64,000 bases of DNA from Dicyema japonicum (GCA_011109175.1 RDEW01000013.1:103476-167475); one strand, 5' to 3'; numbered from the stretch's first letter, positions 1-12,239 are shown. The notes: generated by a model from the sequence alone, not told the origin. A program made the numbers and translations.

Positions 1-2535
1 CTCCGACTCTATAAACGACTGGATACGTTTGTTTAATTTTGCTCCTTTCGCTCTTGGCTCCTTAGAGATCGCAATGGGAAGGAGTCTCTCTCGATTGAGA
101 TGAAGAACAACATCCGCGCATTTATGGATGGAACTCACTTTACGGACCTCACGTCCTTCTGCATCCGTTCAACTGAGACTCGGAGTTCAACTCGGGAAAC
201 GGAGATTCTTCGCCTAAGAAGACCGTACGATCGAAGTTGCTTGAAGGAGGAACCCGATCCGCATTGAAGGCCCTCTCACTCTCAGATGGACCACGCAATC
301 CAACCATTGATACTTACAAGACTCTATTGGGGAAACATCCACCCTCTCCGAATGACCTACGCCATTGCTCGCCCCCATCAGAAGTGACCCCTTTGACCAC
401 GTCGCCTGAGGATGTCATCACGGCGTTATGGAACTTTGCACCAAGTAGCTGTGGAGGTCTCGATGGCTTAAGGCCCGGCCATCTTAAAGACCTTATTTCA
501 CCGACTATTGGAGACCAAGCAAGTCGTCTTTCATACTCACTCACTTCTCTTATGAACAGGATATTATCTGGACATTTGCCTGATTTGATACGTCATATCT
601 TGTTTTCGGCTAGTCTGATTGCCGTCGACAAGAAGGGAGGTGGAATCCGCCCGATCGCGGTCGGATTCACTTTCAGAAGACTAGCAGCCAAGATTGCTTC
701 CAGATTTTCTACGTCAATCTTGTCAAAATCCTTACTTCCCAGTCAAGTTGGAGTCGGAGTTCGTCTTGGATGTGAGGCAGCCGTTCACTCCGTCAGAAGA
801 TTCAGGAACAGCAGCATTCAAGACTTTAAAAGGCACATTATGGTAAAACTGGACATCAAGAACGCTTTTAACAGCTTAAGAAGAGACTGCATTCTGGAGG
901 CCTGCAAGGAAAGATGTCCGTACATATTTGAACTGGTCAATTATTCATACGGAAAACCTTCATCACTATTGCACGGGGATTTCATAGTTCCATCGTCCTC
1001 AGGTGTTCAACAGGGCGACCCCCTCGGACCACTGCTGTTCTCCCTCGGCATTGAGAGGATCACGAAGCTCTCTAGATGCCCACTCAACATCTGGTACCTC
1101 GATGACGCTGTCTTAGGAGGTCCCCCGGAAACGGTCTTCCAGGACTTAGAAGTACTCATCCCCGCGCTGTCCGAGGTGGGTCTTCAGTTGAATATAACGA
1201 AATGTGAAATAACAAACTGTGGTCTTGCTGACGATGACTTCTCTTCAATTGTTCAAAAATTTTACTGCTTGTATCCCGGTGGGATTTCGACCCCTGAAAA
1301 TGAATTGATTTTTCTTTGATCCCCGATCACTAGTAATGCGATGAAGCATGTCCTCCTTGACAAAAAACGACTCCTATGCGATTCGCTGGAAAGATTACAG
1401 CTGCTGGACTTGCACACAGCACTATTCCTATTGAAAAGAAGTCTCAATCTCCTATCTACTAAGGACAGCTCCATATTATTCTCAACTGGAGCTGCTCGAG
1501 TATTTTGATTTGTCTCATCCTCAGCTCGACGGAGCAAATATTTAATGTCCGATTCGAAGATGATACATGGATGCAGGCTACACTCCCAGTTAGATTCGAA
1601 TCCGTCGAACCTTGGACGTCTCACTTCCCGCTCATTTATCATCACTCACGGCCTGCGAACCTTTGGTCAGGAGGATTCTACACTCCCCACCCGAATTCTC
1701 AACTGACCAAGAGATAATCCACGCACGAGAAGCCTGGAATGCCACCAACCTCCCCCTGCCTCCTTCCCAAGATCGCCAGCGAAACCTGGACAACTTATTA
1801 TGCTGGAAATCATTTGGACTCCTACTGGAATCTGCCAATCAGCACCGACGCGCTTGTTTGCTTTCGAGGGCTTCCCCTGAGAGCGGAGCTTGGCTAAATG
1901 CCATCCCCAATGGAGCTTTGGGCACTTTTCTGGATGATGAATGCGTTAGAACTGGTATCTCTCTGCGGCTGGGACTAAAAGTATGTGTACCTCACCCGTG
2001 CCGATGTGGCATCCTGATAGACTGCTATGGCCTACACCCTCTCGCCTGCAGGAGGAGCCCTGGCAGATCCCCAAGGCACAAGGCTCTGAATGAAATTGTC
2101 AGGCGAGCTATGGATGCTGCTGGATACTCGGCCATTCTTGAACCGGGCTATGCAGAAGTGACGGGAAACGACCGGACGGGATGACCATATTTCCATTTGA
2201 GGCCGGGAAACCACTGGTTTGGGATGTGACATGTGCAGACAGGTTCGCCCAGAAAAATCTTCACGAGAGTGCTACAAGGGCCAGTTCAGCATCCGTAAAA
2301 GTGGAGAAGGCCAAACTCGTTAAATACGTCGACCTTCCCGATGATGTCAAATTTGTTCCCCTTGCTATGGAGACTTCCGGATCCTACTCCCCTCTACACT
2401 CGAGTTTCTCGGCGTCTTGGAAACCGGATCACCTCATGCACTGGAGATCTCCGTGAACGCCGCTGGCTATTTGAGCGAATTTCGCTCGCAATTTTGAGAG
2501 GGAACAGCCACGCAGTGAGGGCGGCAACTACCTGA
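1..2535 (+). pseudogene. REL-LINE: non-LTR retrotransposon, RT plus restriction-like endonuclease, broken
   Basis: This is the longest copy of the family and is probably cut by the window edge. An open stretch at 237-1316 encodes a reverse transcriptase with LDIKNAFNSL, GVQQGDPLGPLLF and the catalytic WYLDDA box. A TGA at 1317-1319 stands where the family usually has Gly before SPI, and coding continues in the same frame to about 1508. Frame changes follow near 1510, 1610 and 2170. Residues 1612-2180 carry a CRCG...HPLAC knuckle followed by RH. The next frame gives RPDG then LVWDVTC, a PD...D endonuclease-like core, and ends in RISLAILRGNSHAV before a stop at 2535. RT followed by a Cys-His knuckle and an endonuclease is the R2-like architecture. 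With one nonsense codon and several frameshifts this copy cannot make protein. The clade name is uncertain; the RT call is firm. Confidence 0.9.
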
Positions 2536-3000
2536 CTTCTACTGTTTAAAAATTAATAAAAATTTCTAAAATTTAAAAAAAAAATTACAATTTGAATTTT
2601 TACATTGAGAAAGACGAGTATTGCGTTGGGAGGCATGTGATATAATAAAAATTTTATTTTTTCTGTATTAAAATTTGTATTAAAATTTGAATTAAAAATT
2701 GTGACCAATTTTAAAATTTGCCAATTAATAAAGAGAATATGATTTTTGCTTATAAATTTTTCAACATGTGGCCAATTTGCGAAAGTCGGCTGTAGTTGGA
2801 TAAGCAAAAAACAGTTTTAAATTTTTAATTGTCATTTAGAGGTCAATAAGTGTTGCCACAGTATGTTACCATTACTTTGTTGCATGACCTTTTGCAAATG
2901 TTTCTCTTATAAACTTTTACTTTTTTTATTAATTTTTAACATTTTTTGAATTTTTGTCCAAATCTTTGCGGCAAAATATTTTCAACTCCATTAAATTCCG
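2536..3000. other. AT-rich stretch without recognised gene
   Basis: It holds the 3' flank of the REL-LINE copy and runs of A and T. The one ORF on the minus strand (2553-2807) is low complexity and matches nothing I know. Confidence 0.5.
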
Positions 3001-3039
3001 TGGTTTTCTGTTACTTATTTTATTTTCAAAGTTTTCCTT

Positions 3040-3680
3040 AGTTTTCAATTGGATTTAAGTCTGGAGATTGACTAGGACATTCCAGAACATTTATTTCATT
3101 ATTGTTTAGCCATTCGGTCGTTATCTTGGCTTTATTCTTTGGATCGTTATTATGTTGAAATGTCCAATTTCTTTTCAGCTTTGTCGACATACTTTTGGGA
3201 ATTTAATATTTCATCTATAAAAATGCTCACCCACTCCTTGCGGTGAAAAACAGAACAATAAATTATGCTGTTTCAATGTCGGTATGGTGCATAACAAATT
3301 GTAGTCTCCCAATATATGGACTTTTTTCAGCAGAGGAACAAGGCGTGTCCTCCGTCTTGAATTCTTTTTCTGCGAAATACTTTAGTTACTGTAGATACAC
3401 CGACATTTTTCCCCATGGTCGATGAACCATTCACCAAAATGCTTCGAATACTTAGCACAATTATTTTCATCCTTGAAAGAGAACGGATAGACATTTGGGT
3501 GCGCCAGATCTCTATTTATTTAAGACAGCCCCTCGTTCTTTCCAACGAGTATTATATTTCTCATTGAACTTTTTGGAATGCTGGATAGTTTTGAAATTCG
3601 TATATAACTTTTTTGTTTATATTAGTGGGACTTCACAATCATTTAGCTCAAAAATTATTCTATTCGTTTCCCCATAAAAC
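3040..3680 (-). mobile_element. Tc1/mariner transposase remnant
   Basis: On the minus strand, near 3165-3040, the translation reads [17 protein letters not shown] and then [11 protein letters not shown]. This is the DDE-domain signature of Tc1-like transposases. Weaker matches to the preceding part of the catalytic domain (KEWVSIFIDEI) lie near 3250-3180, and the region before it extends to about 3680 in shifting frames. A stop follows directly after PIEN, and no single frame spans the domain. I could not define terminal inverted repeats. It is a dead element. Confidence 0.8.
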
Positions 3681-4142
3681 TATTTAAAAACGGTCATTTT
3701 TTATATCAATTAATGATAGTGCGTTATTGAGGACTGCCAGCCTTTTAGTGAAAAAACTAAATAATTTAAATGAATGACATTATCCTATGCACTTTTCGAA
3801 GTGGGCATTACCTCACTAAAATAAGTTGAAGTTAAGAAACTTCACAAATATGACTTGTCACAGTCCAACATGCGAGGCGCCGTTCATGCGAGATTCATAA
3901 TTTTAATTTTTTGTGACATGACTTGCTTGCAAATGAACTTTAACTACTCTATGAATGCCAAGTGAAGATTATTCAAGTGGTTTTGACATGGGATGGAGTT
4001 GTCTCAAGATGCTTCAAGAATCATATGGATTAATTATCTATTGAAGAATCATCGAGGACTTACACCCAATCGGTTGTTCTGAAGAGAACGCTCGAAAGTA
4101 TGCCCATTGAACATAAGCATGGGATGAAGATATACGATGAAG

Positions 4143-4284
4143 AGTACGCTTCTGCCGCAGACCAACTGTGGAACTAGCATATCGTGAAGACATTCGACTG
4201 AACGAAGATCTACTGACAGACTTTAATATGGAAATGGAGAAGAAAAGGAAATTAGCAGCAAACTCTTCTAAGAGAAGGAGCTAA
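4143..4284 (+). CDS. Possible terminal exon of an unidentified protein
   Basis: One frame is open from about 4143 to the TAA at 4282-4284 and ends in a basic tail (KKRKLAANSSKRRS). The middle reads RRPTVELAYREDIRLNEDL, which looks like real protein rather than repeat. An in-frame stop lies just upstream, so it would have to be a last exon joined across a short intron. I do not recognise the protein. It may equally be a chance frame. Confidence 0.25.
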
Positions 4285-4489
4285 ATTAGATATATTGATA
4301 ATCAATTTTTTGATTATGAAAATCCTGTCAATGTAAATTTTAATTTATTTTATTCAAAAGTATTTGATGGATCTTGACGAAAAAAGAAATAAGGCACAAG
4401 AGGACACTTTTTGAGTCAACTGTAAAATATTCCAAGGGAAATATGGACTGTTGAATGGCAAAACTTAAAATGGTAATTTGATAAAACTG

Positions 4490-4645
4490 TTCTTTGAACT
4501 TCCAGTCGCCATGCGTAAGTGATGGTTATGTAATCCAAATTAAGTCGTGTCCGACCCTTGGAGATCTCATGAACAAGTTTCTCCACTCTCCCCAATCCAT
4601 CGCAATTTGGAGTAGCATAGGTGTTATTTTGTCACGTAGGTGATG
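4490..4645 (-). mobile_element. L2 LINE 3' fragment
   Basis: The minus strand matches the plus strand at about 10,840-10,985 over roughly 140 nt, and both encode the end of an L2-type reverse transcriptase (GEWRKLVHEISKGRTRLNLD in mixed frames; compare GAWRKLVKRIVEKIT at 37,450). It is 5'-truncated and not expressible. Confidence 0.6.
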
Positions 4646-5845
4646 GACCATGTAACAAAATAAGGAAATCTTATTAACTTGTTTTGTCAACCAATTTCTT
4701 CAAAAACCTGTATTTAATGATTGCTAGTTAAGTAAACTCCGGCCTCACTAACTTTTAGGAAACCAGCGGATATTAAGTAGGACTCAGCAAATCTCGATCG
4801 CTCCATAGATCGGACAGTCATTGTAGTAATTTAGGACATTCGAAAAGGTGGGTTGCTGTCAATTCGGAGAGGTTATAAAGGAACAGAATGCATCTTTACA
4901 TATTCCAGTTCACGTAGGTCGGTAGAGCCCACATTGTAGATGATCCAGGTTTACCCTGATGCCCTCAGAAGAGTGGATTCCAATTAGTCAATTGGAGGAT
5001 AGGGCCGGCATAATGATTTATTATAACGAATCTTCGGATAGTTTTTGTAGAAACATAATCGTGTATTTGTTTCAAACGACTCCGGTCATTGGGGCTGTAA
5101 GGGATGGATGATAGCATTCGAGACGGGTCACTAACATAATAATATTTTTTTAGGGATTTGCATAGTGACAGGGATGATTTGGGCTGTTAGCTTGGAAGGG
5201 GAACTGCAGAGCTCTCATTTCCAAATGGTCTCCAATGGAAGGGTTTTTGATTCCCAGTAAAGATGATCGATAAGGTGGAGAACAAAATAACCTTAGGTAA
5301 CTAACCTCATTAAAAAAATTTCACTCTGGCATCAAACAATTTGATATTCGGATATCGATTTTTCCGTTCCTTCACGAAATGATTCCTATTTTACACGTTG
5401 TAATTTATAATGGATTTCCGGTTCCTAACGATAGGTGAGAGTAGTTCGATTGAAAGAAGAATTGGTCAGAAATGGAGGTCATATATAACTTTCCATGATA
5501 TCGCCGAAAATAGCGATGGAGAACATAGAAAGGTCTGGAGAAGTATTTGGATTGTCCAGCTCTGGAAGATTGTAGAGTGTTGGATTTTTTATTGAGGATG
5601 ACTAGATGTTCAAGTTGAGATAGTATCTAAACTCCCCTCTCATAGCCCTTTTGACAGGTTTCTCAAAGTGGATCTTTGGGGTTTAGGTCACCACAGATTG
5701 TGACATTTTGAATCGTGTGTAATGCAGCCAGTTTTGGGTAGTATTGTTTCATACAGGCACCACGTGGTGAAATGTATTATCTACGAATGTTTGGGAGTGC
5801 GGTTTATTTTGACAAATATGGAAGTAAGGTCAATGTGATTATCAG
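4646..5845. other. Unassigned sequence, probably decayed LINE
   Basis: No gene is recognised here. The position between an L2 tail (4490-4645, minus) and an endonuclease-like fragment (5848-6108, minus) suggests a decayed L2 copy, but I saw no clear reverse-transcriptase motif in between. A 61-codon plus-strand ORF at 5410 has no recognisable features. Confidence 0.3.
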
Positions 5846-5847
5846 CT

Positions 5848-6108
5848 TCAATCAGAGCCTCTGTGCGAGTAGAAGTACCACAGAAGCGAATAGACTTGCG
5901 TATATGGGTCGTACACCGCCTCCCATGTTTGAATTTGGTCGTTCACGACAAACAATTGAATATTCTTTGAAATAAGAAAGAATTGATTTTCTGATTTCCC
6001 ATTTTTGTGGAGCCAGGGGTTCAGTTCAATGTCCCCAACGAGGATCAGGACTATCCAATCCGCTTTTAGGTAGCGAAAGATATGCACCATTTCAATAACC
6101 GTCATCAT
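5848..6108 (-). mobile_element. Possible LINE endonuclease fragment
   Basis: The minus-strand frame contains RYLKADWIVLILVGDIELNPW. Its hydrophobic run followed by GD resembles the GDFN segment of APE-type LINE endonucleases. The resemblance is short and the frame is interrupted on both sides, so the call is tentative. Confidence 0.35.
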
Positions 6109-6159
6109 CCAGTCCGACTCCCCAGAGGTCGTTGAACAGGTTGACAGAAAAGTAATTCT

Positions 6160-8105
6160 GGTTCTTTGTGTTGCCAGCGCTATCTGAAAGGACGATCGAT
6201 TGGTTCAATTACTTTACAGAACTGTTATTATTCGGCAGGGCTTCATACAAGTTTTAACAAATACCAAGCGAACTGTAATATGTTGGTAAGGGAGGGTCTG
6301 TTCGCTACAAATGTAAGCAGTTTTCTCTACAAGCACGTGACCTACATGAAAACCATCTTTCATCTGGCCTAGGGCCACCTTTGACAAAGTGGCCAATGGG
6401 AATGCCTGATTCAAGCTACTACTTTCCTTTTAGCTGCTGGTTTTTTCCCCTAAATAGACCAAGAGGATAAATAAAAGTTTTTGATGTGGGGGCGCTAACC
6501 TGTTCCCATTAGTATAAACAGCATCACAAAGTTATTATGACTTTTTTATGTATTTTGGCTTTGCGAATACACCACAAATTCTCATATTGAGGTTCCTTCA
6601 TCGGTTGACATTCCAAGGAATCGATACTTCCAGGATATGCTTTCTTTGCCACGCTAAGCAATGGCATTCATATCAATAGTGGCGGAGAAAATTTAGCTTT
6701 TTTAATGAGAATTTTGTGTCTCCCAAATGATTGACAGTTCAATTGGTTTCCGTAAATAAAGGCTATATTTAACAATTAATCGCTAAGATTCTTGTACTAA
6801 ACATATAGTTTCTAGCAATGAGTTTTATAAATTATTATTATTGTCCCAGGATCAACGGGTTAAAAGAATAAAGAAAGTTCTTAACCAACTAAGTGATCCC
6901 AGAACGACAACTTGGGACCTGGGTCCGCCGGGGACGGGTGTTCAGAATTACCCCTTCTAAAATGGCAGGGCTTCGGCTCATATCTTCTGTTCGCCTGGAA
7001 ATATGAGATGAGTAGCTCATGCAGAGGATGATCTGGTATCCTTGTTTCTCTGATCAAAATTCTTTGTTTTTGGATGAAAAGATCTTCTGTAGATATTAGG
7101 GAAATGTTGGGCCGATAATAGTTTTTGTGGCCTTTTGAATATTTGATAGTCGATGTTCTTGAAACAAAGACCAAGCCTCGCTTGCATAGAGCAACGTCTG
7201 CTTTATAAAGATACCCTAAATAACAAATAAATTTAATAACCTTGATCTACAAATATTAACAGATAAATTCTGTCAAGATTAAAGTCAAGGCTAATATGAT
7301 TCATGGTTTGGCCGGATATTTTTGGGGGGTTTCTCAAAATGGCAAAGTCCCCTGACCATCCCCTCAGCAGGAGATCAAACTATATCTTGACGTCTACCCG
7401 AGATACGAGAGGAAACCTTCCCCGCTGTGGAGATTAATCCAGGACTCCAAAACTAACCGGAAGAAAGGGATGATGAGGAAACCGGGATCACTTAAATAGA
7501 CTACAAGTCTTATCATTTTTTGTTATTTCTGAGTTAATAAATTAAATTTTTTGGTTTTCTTACATCCAGTTCTATATGAAATCTTTCTAAAGTTAGTTTT
7601 ATTGTATACGACCTTTCGTAAAAAATTCCTGAAAATACAACTAATTTTTTATTCACCGATTTTATTAAGAGTTACTATCTGAATTTTTCTCAAGTGAAAC
7701 AAGTGGATTATTAACAAATTGTAAATAATTAATAAAAAGTGAAACACCCAAATAATTCAATAAAATGAGTACAAGGAATGATGATTGAAGTAATTGCTGG
7801 TAGACTCGAAAGATGAACAAAAGGCTCGACGGGACGACTCTTTGCCGTGGAAAAATTGAACATATCTTGCCAGTTGTGTTAATTTCTTTTCTTTATTAAA
7901 CTTTTTATTAAACCTCAATAGAAAGATCTCTATATGATACGCCATTATTACAATGTTAAGGAGCAAAATATACCAAATCTAGTCGAAGATTACCTTCAAA
8001 TAAAATAAACTATTTTATAATGTAAACGTAAAAGCCAAAAGTGAACACTTTCAGAGATCAGTCAGATGGATCAGGAAGGACAAGAGTGGTCATATATGAG
8101 AAGGT
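6160..8105. other. Unassigned sequence with small repeat pieces
   Basis: No gene is recognised. A GTGATCCC-type L3 terminus lies near 6885 and a GGGATCACTTAA terminus near 7482, so L3 3' ends are probably present in both orientations. The minus-strand ORF at 6881-7174 runs through the first of these and has no other recognisable features. Confidence 0.35.
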
Positions 8106-8277
8106 AAAGAGAGAGCATTTATTTTTATTTATTTAAATCGTAAAATAATTAATATTTATTATAATCAAACAACAACCATTATGGTAGTATTGTTATGTTG
8201 TTAGTAATTTAATGCTGTTAAAATTTAAATTCTGCGTATTTATCGATCTTGCACTCGAGTGTAGGCACTACAATAAC

Positions 8278-9182
8278 TTACTGAAAAAAACAGTTCTTTT
8301 CGCATAAAAATGGAAGGAACTCATTGCATGACACCATATCCCATTGTTGATTTTCGTTAAAAACTGCACAATTTTTCGAACTATCAAATTTGTATTCGCT
8401 GTGATAATTTTTATAATTCTAATAAATTTAAAATTTACTTGAAGTTCATTATTTGAATTGTACAATAAATTTCCTGAATTAATCAAATTTCTGGCGCCAA
8501 TATAGAAATTTTTAACTCCCTGAAAACGATCACCTATAAATTTATTTTCCTTTTCCGAGTTGATCGTAACCAATCTTCCACCATACTTGACACAAAAATC
8601 TTCAGCATCGGAGTAATCAATTCTCCGGTTTTTGAAAAATTTATAGCACTTTTTAGATTCCGTCGAGCAGATCTCATTCCCTTTAAGATGAAATAAACAT
8701 AAAACTTGGTGTTTCACATAAAAATGCCATTTTTGTGGAGCAATCATTGTCGTTCCACTCTCCACCAGTATGATAAAAGTGAACACAATGCTCATTCCCA
8801 CCATTGCGACTAGGTTGACCACTCCCCCAGTAGAAATATTTCTAAATTACAGTAAATATTGTACTTGTTCCTGATTGTGGCTGTCTACATAATGTCCTGA
8901 TTTTATTCTGTCGTTTACTCCAATATAAATGTATTTCTTGTATGGACGATAGAAATTGTCTCAATAAAATAACAAAAATTACCAATTAAAAATTTATTTA
9001 ATGCTCCATTATTGATGACAGCCAATGTACCCCAATGTCCTTACAATAGTTCTCAGCATCTAAATAATCCAGTTTTTCTTTAACAAGAGTATAACACTTA
9101 TCATTATAACAAATTTCATCCCCTGAAATATTTTATTTAATTTACTTGAATTTATCAAGTTTATCAATAATATTAGAAACAT
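8278..9182 (-). pseudogene. Two-domain C-type lectin gene, copy A (one frameshift)
   Basis: Six exons are inferred: 9182-9146, 9122-8983, 8959-8865, 8841-8706, 8680-8439 and 8418-8278, with GT-AG introns of 20-25 nt. Exon 1 encodes a short hydrophobic leader (MFLILLINLINS), so the product would be secreted. The first C-type lectin domain ends with WGSGQPSRNGG, EHCVHF, GEWNDNDC and MAFLCE, the typical carbohydrate-recognition tail. The second domain is fully open from CSTESKKCYK to NEFLPFLCEKNCFFQ and a TAA stop. In exon 2, a run of four G (near 9037) shifts frame between CKDIG and TLAVINN, where five G would keep it. The same four-G state is in copy B. The gene is therefore either dead in domain 1 or uses an unusual fix. 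It sits in the inverted repeat beside an L2 fragment. Confidence 0.8.
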
Positions 9183-9339
9183 TTTATTTTATTATTTTTT
9201 TGATTTTTATAATGTTTTTGTAACCAGCGTGATTATTTTTATAGATTATTGCATATGTTTATGTACCAAATTAGACATGTGTTGGATAATTAACCTTGTA
9301 TTACAAGTTAATGTACAAATTTTTTTTTATTGCATTATA

Positions 9340-10040
9340 GTTCTTCAAAAAATTATTGGGCATAAGAGAAAAGCTCTAAAAATAATAAAGAGCACTGGGG
9401 ACTGAAAGTCCCCTTGAGGTACTTCCAATTTGAAAAAATATCTTATGTAGTTTTTCCGATACTCAGCAAGTTGTGTATCATTGAGCAACATATTTGTGAT
9501 TTTTGTTTCATCAGTGTAGAGAAAACTGATTAATGCTTTTATGAGCATGCCTCTATGGATAGAGTTAGAAGCTCGAGTCATGTCGACTCCGAGAATCTCA
9601 TTTTTGTATTTTTGGCATAAGGCACCAATCTATGCGTCCGGATTACGTCTGCGGTCGATCTTCCTTACCGAATCCTTTCTCAAATAATAAAAATTTAACC
9701 TTGTTTTTTATTCGGTGCAGTAAGGATAATATCGTAATAGAATAAATGGTCTCATTACATATAGGTCATTTAGGGGAATTAACCACCCACTACCAATATC
9801 TAGTTAGTGGTCTATTTCAAAAGTTTCATTTATTGTTTTTGTGATAACCTCTCCCAGTTCGATAAGCCCAAATTTAAATAACTCCGTAGGGATGTTATCT
9901 GGTCAGGGAGTCTTTTAACAGTTTAACTTCTTAATGCCATCTACTGTTTCTAAGATACCAATGGGATTATATAACGAGGTGCTTTGAGCATTCGGATTAT
10001 CCTGGATTTTATTTTCTTTTTAAATATCACGGTTCTTTGA
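9340..10040 (-). mobile_element. L2 reverse-transcriptase fragment (left arm)
   Basis: The minus-strand translation includes TRASNSIHRGMLIKAL and EVPQGDFQSPVLF. These align with DMSKAFDSIHRGRL and GVPQGDSLSPVLF of the better-preserved L2 element at 36.5 kb. Upstream pieces (PDNIP, ELGEVITKTINETFE) lie in other frames. It is the counterpart of the copy at 19,640-20,330. Confidence 0.85.
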
Positions 10041-10339
10041 GGTCACTGACAACCGTTCTCCCAAGTATCATTATGGATGAAATAAAATTTATAAATGCAA
10101 ACAAATTTGAACAGGATCCGTGTGATATCAATTTATATCTAAAAAAGACAAGTAAATTCCATTAAAAGATGTTAAAAATTCTAAATTAAAGAGTTTATTT
10201 TTTGCAAACTTATAGAAGAAAGAAGTCCTGGAACAACTATTTAGTAGAATGAAGAAAGATGTTAAATAAATTGCTCGAAAAAGATAGAAATTTTAATGAT
10301 TGAAATTGAAATTTATTTCCAAAGATCACATTAAAGACA

Positions 10340-10480
10340 AAAACAAGAAATTATGTGATCCCGGCGAATTTCAAAAGAACTCTCAGCTTGGCCCTGTGGT
10401 CTTCCCTCGATCCAACACAAGCACGCAGTGGACGAGTGATCCTCTGGTATTGTTAAGTTTTGCCTCCTTTTCTTCTTATT
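10340..10480 (-). mobile_element. L3 LINE 3' end, 5'-truncated
   Basis: The minus strand reads through a degenerate version of the L3 C-terminal peptide and then the GGGATCAC motif that opens the L3 3' untranslated region. Compare the parent-like copy ending near 40,250. Confidence 0.5.
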
Positions 10481-10779
10481 AGGTCTTCCAAGGGGGTAGG
10501 TGTAGAATTTAGATCGTCTTTGATCCAGTTTTATATAACGGAAACGCTTTTTTTTGGGTTGCCACAATTCTCTGGGAATTCGTCCAAGAAATTGAGGGGC
10601 CCCATGATGCACATGCATATTATATGCATGGCTCGACGTACTGGCTGTATAGTGATTTCAGAACACGATGACTTCCGATCTTCCATAATAAATTAATAAT
10701 AAATTAAATTGGAAATCCCCTTCAATAGGTTGATTTTCTTTTCAGATTTGTTAAAAAAGAGTTCCCACGTGGGGCGAGA

Positions 10780-10985
10780 AAGTCATATGGGTGTCGAATA
10801 CTACCCCCAGGATGTTCTGTTGGTGGCTATCCACGGTAGAAGACGTCAATGGAATGCCTATATCAAGGCTACTCCAAATTGTGACGGATCGGGGAGAGTG
10901 GAGAAAATTGGCTCATAAGATCTCCAAAAGTCGGACACGACTTAATTTGGATAACATAACTTGTTTCAAGGTCGTCATATGACCT
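10780..10985 (+). mobile_element. L2 LINE 3' fragment
   Basis: The frames contain RMFCWWLSTVEDVNGMPISR and then GEWRKLAHKISKSRTRLNLD, matching the end of the L2 protein and the minus-strand fragment at 4490-4645. It is truncated and frameshifted. Confidence 0.6.
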
Positions 10986-11800
10986 GGTGTCTGACAATAT
11001 CTTTTTCACATTTCTTTGGTCAATGTTTCCGTTTTATTTTTTCTCGATCCAGTACAAGTAGTCTTATGCCTTGCTCGGTGGTCGGAGGCAGCGTTCGTTA
11101 TGAACAAATCAAAAGCTATGCAGAATTGAGTTAGCGACTCTCGGCAGTTTCTCCCATTCGCCCGGATAGACCTCTCTTAGCTCTCTCATTCTAATCATCA
11201 GCAATAAGGGATAAATATGACGAGGATAGAAAGTTGTATATTTCTATAAAGCTGGGATAAATGCGTCCAGTTCTTCAGGGTTAGAATTGACTCGAGCTCT
11301 TGTTGGTGCATATATCGATATGATGGAATTAGGAAAATTTGAAAAACATAGACTAGTTGTTTGCATGGATAACGAGTCTGAAATGCGAACTATTCTATTT
11401 TAAGTGGATGAACAAAATAATGAACGTTCATCAATCAAAGTATGATTTTTCTATTTGAAATGAGGTATTTTTAGTGAATATATTTAGATACGAGTTTTAA
11501 AGATTATGGACAAATCCATATCTAAAGTTGAGCAGATTTGAATCTTCATATGAAGAGCCAAGTAAAATTACTTAAATTTTGTCAAACAACCGAATAGAGG
11601 ATTATTTAATTATTTTATCACAGATTAAGGCAGAATCAGGAGAATTGAAAATAGTCAACATGAGTCGAGTCAAGAAAATATAGACTTAAAAAATACATTC
11701 TTTGATTTTTATTAGAAACCAATTAGTGTTGATTTGAGAGACATGTCGTAAATTTTTTTTTTTTTTTAAACAAAAATTTATTAACAATAAAATATTATTT
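10986..11800. other. AT-rich stretch without recognised gene
   Basis: I see no coding signal or recognisable repeat. It ends in poly-A/T at 11,750-11,770, probably the tail of the REL-LINE fragment that follows on the minus strand. Confidence 0.4.
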
Positions 11801-11805
11801 ATTAA

Positions 11806-11910
11806 CTATGGGGGAGAGCGGCTGCTGACATCACGGAGTAAGCGTTTCCGCGGATAACTGCGATACCAATTCTTTGCCTCAGCCAGACCGCTTCCCGCAC
11901 GTCTTTCTTG
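11806..11910 (-). mobile_element. REL-LINE 3' end, 5'-truncated
   Basis: The minus-strand frame reads AHRKKDVREAVWLRQRIGIA then VIRGNAYSVMSAAALP. This is nearly the same peptide as the copy at 58,080-58,180 (RIGIAVVRGNAYTVISAAALP). The 3' flanks also match (AAATAATATTTTATTG), so the two belong to one subfamily. The tail ends in a 15-nt A/T homopolymer. Confidence 0.8.
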
Positions 11911-12239
11911 CGGTGGGCCGTAAATTCTTTGATTTTGATTAGAAATGACAAGTGACATGTGATTGACAGGTGAATGTAACCAGCAGTGGATGGGTAACCC
12001 GTGTGGGACGCGACATAATATAAAAATTGTCAGCAATTATGGTGCTTTCAATGGTCGTTTTTTGTTTCTTGGGACAACAAACGCTGATATAATGACTCCA
12101 AAGATCCGTGCAAGCTGGTGCTTTTTGTGATTTAATTTTAGTCTTCTTGAGTTGAAGCTTCAAGTGAAAATGTGGAAGACGCTGTGAATAGCGAAAAAGA
12201 CATTTGTGCTAAAGAGGTACGTAACCACCTCAACCAAAA

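Larger units (their letters stand above)
8110..10040. repeat. Inverted repeat, left arm
   Basis: This segment is the near-identical reverse complement of 19,640-21,565. It contains the minus-strand lectin gene (8278-9182) and an L2 reverse-transcriptase fragment (about 9340-10,040). Small indels and scattered substitutions separate the arms, so the duplication is not brand new. The loop between the arms is about 9.6 kb. Confidence 0.9.
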
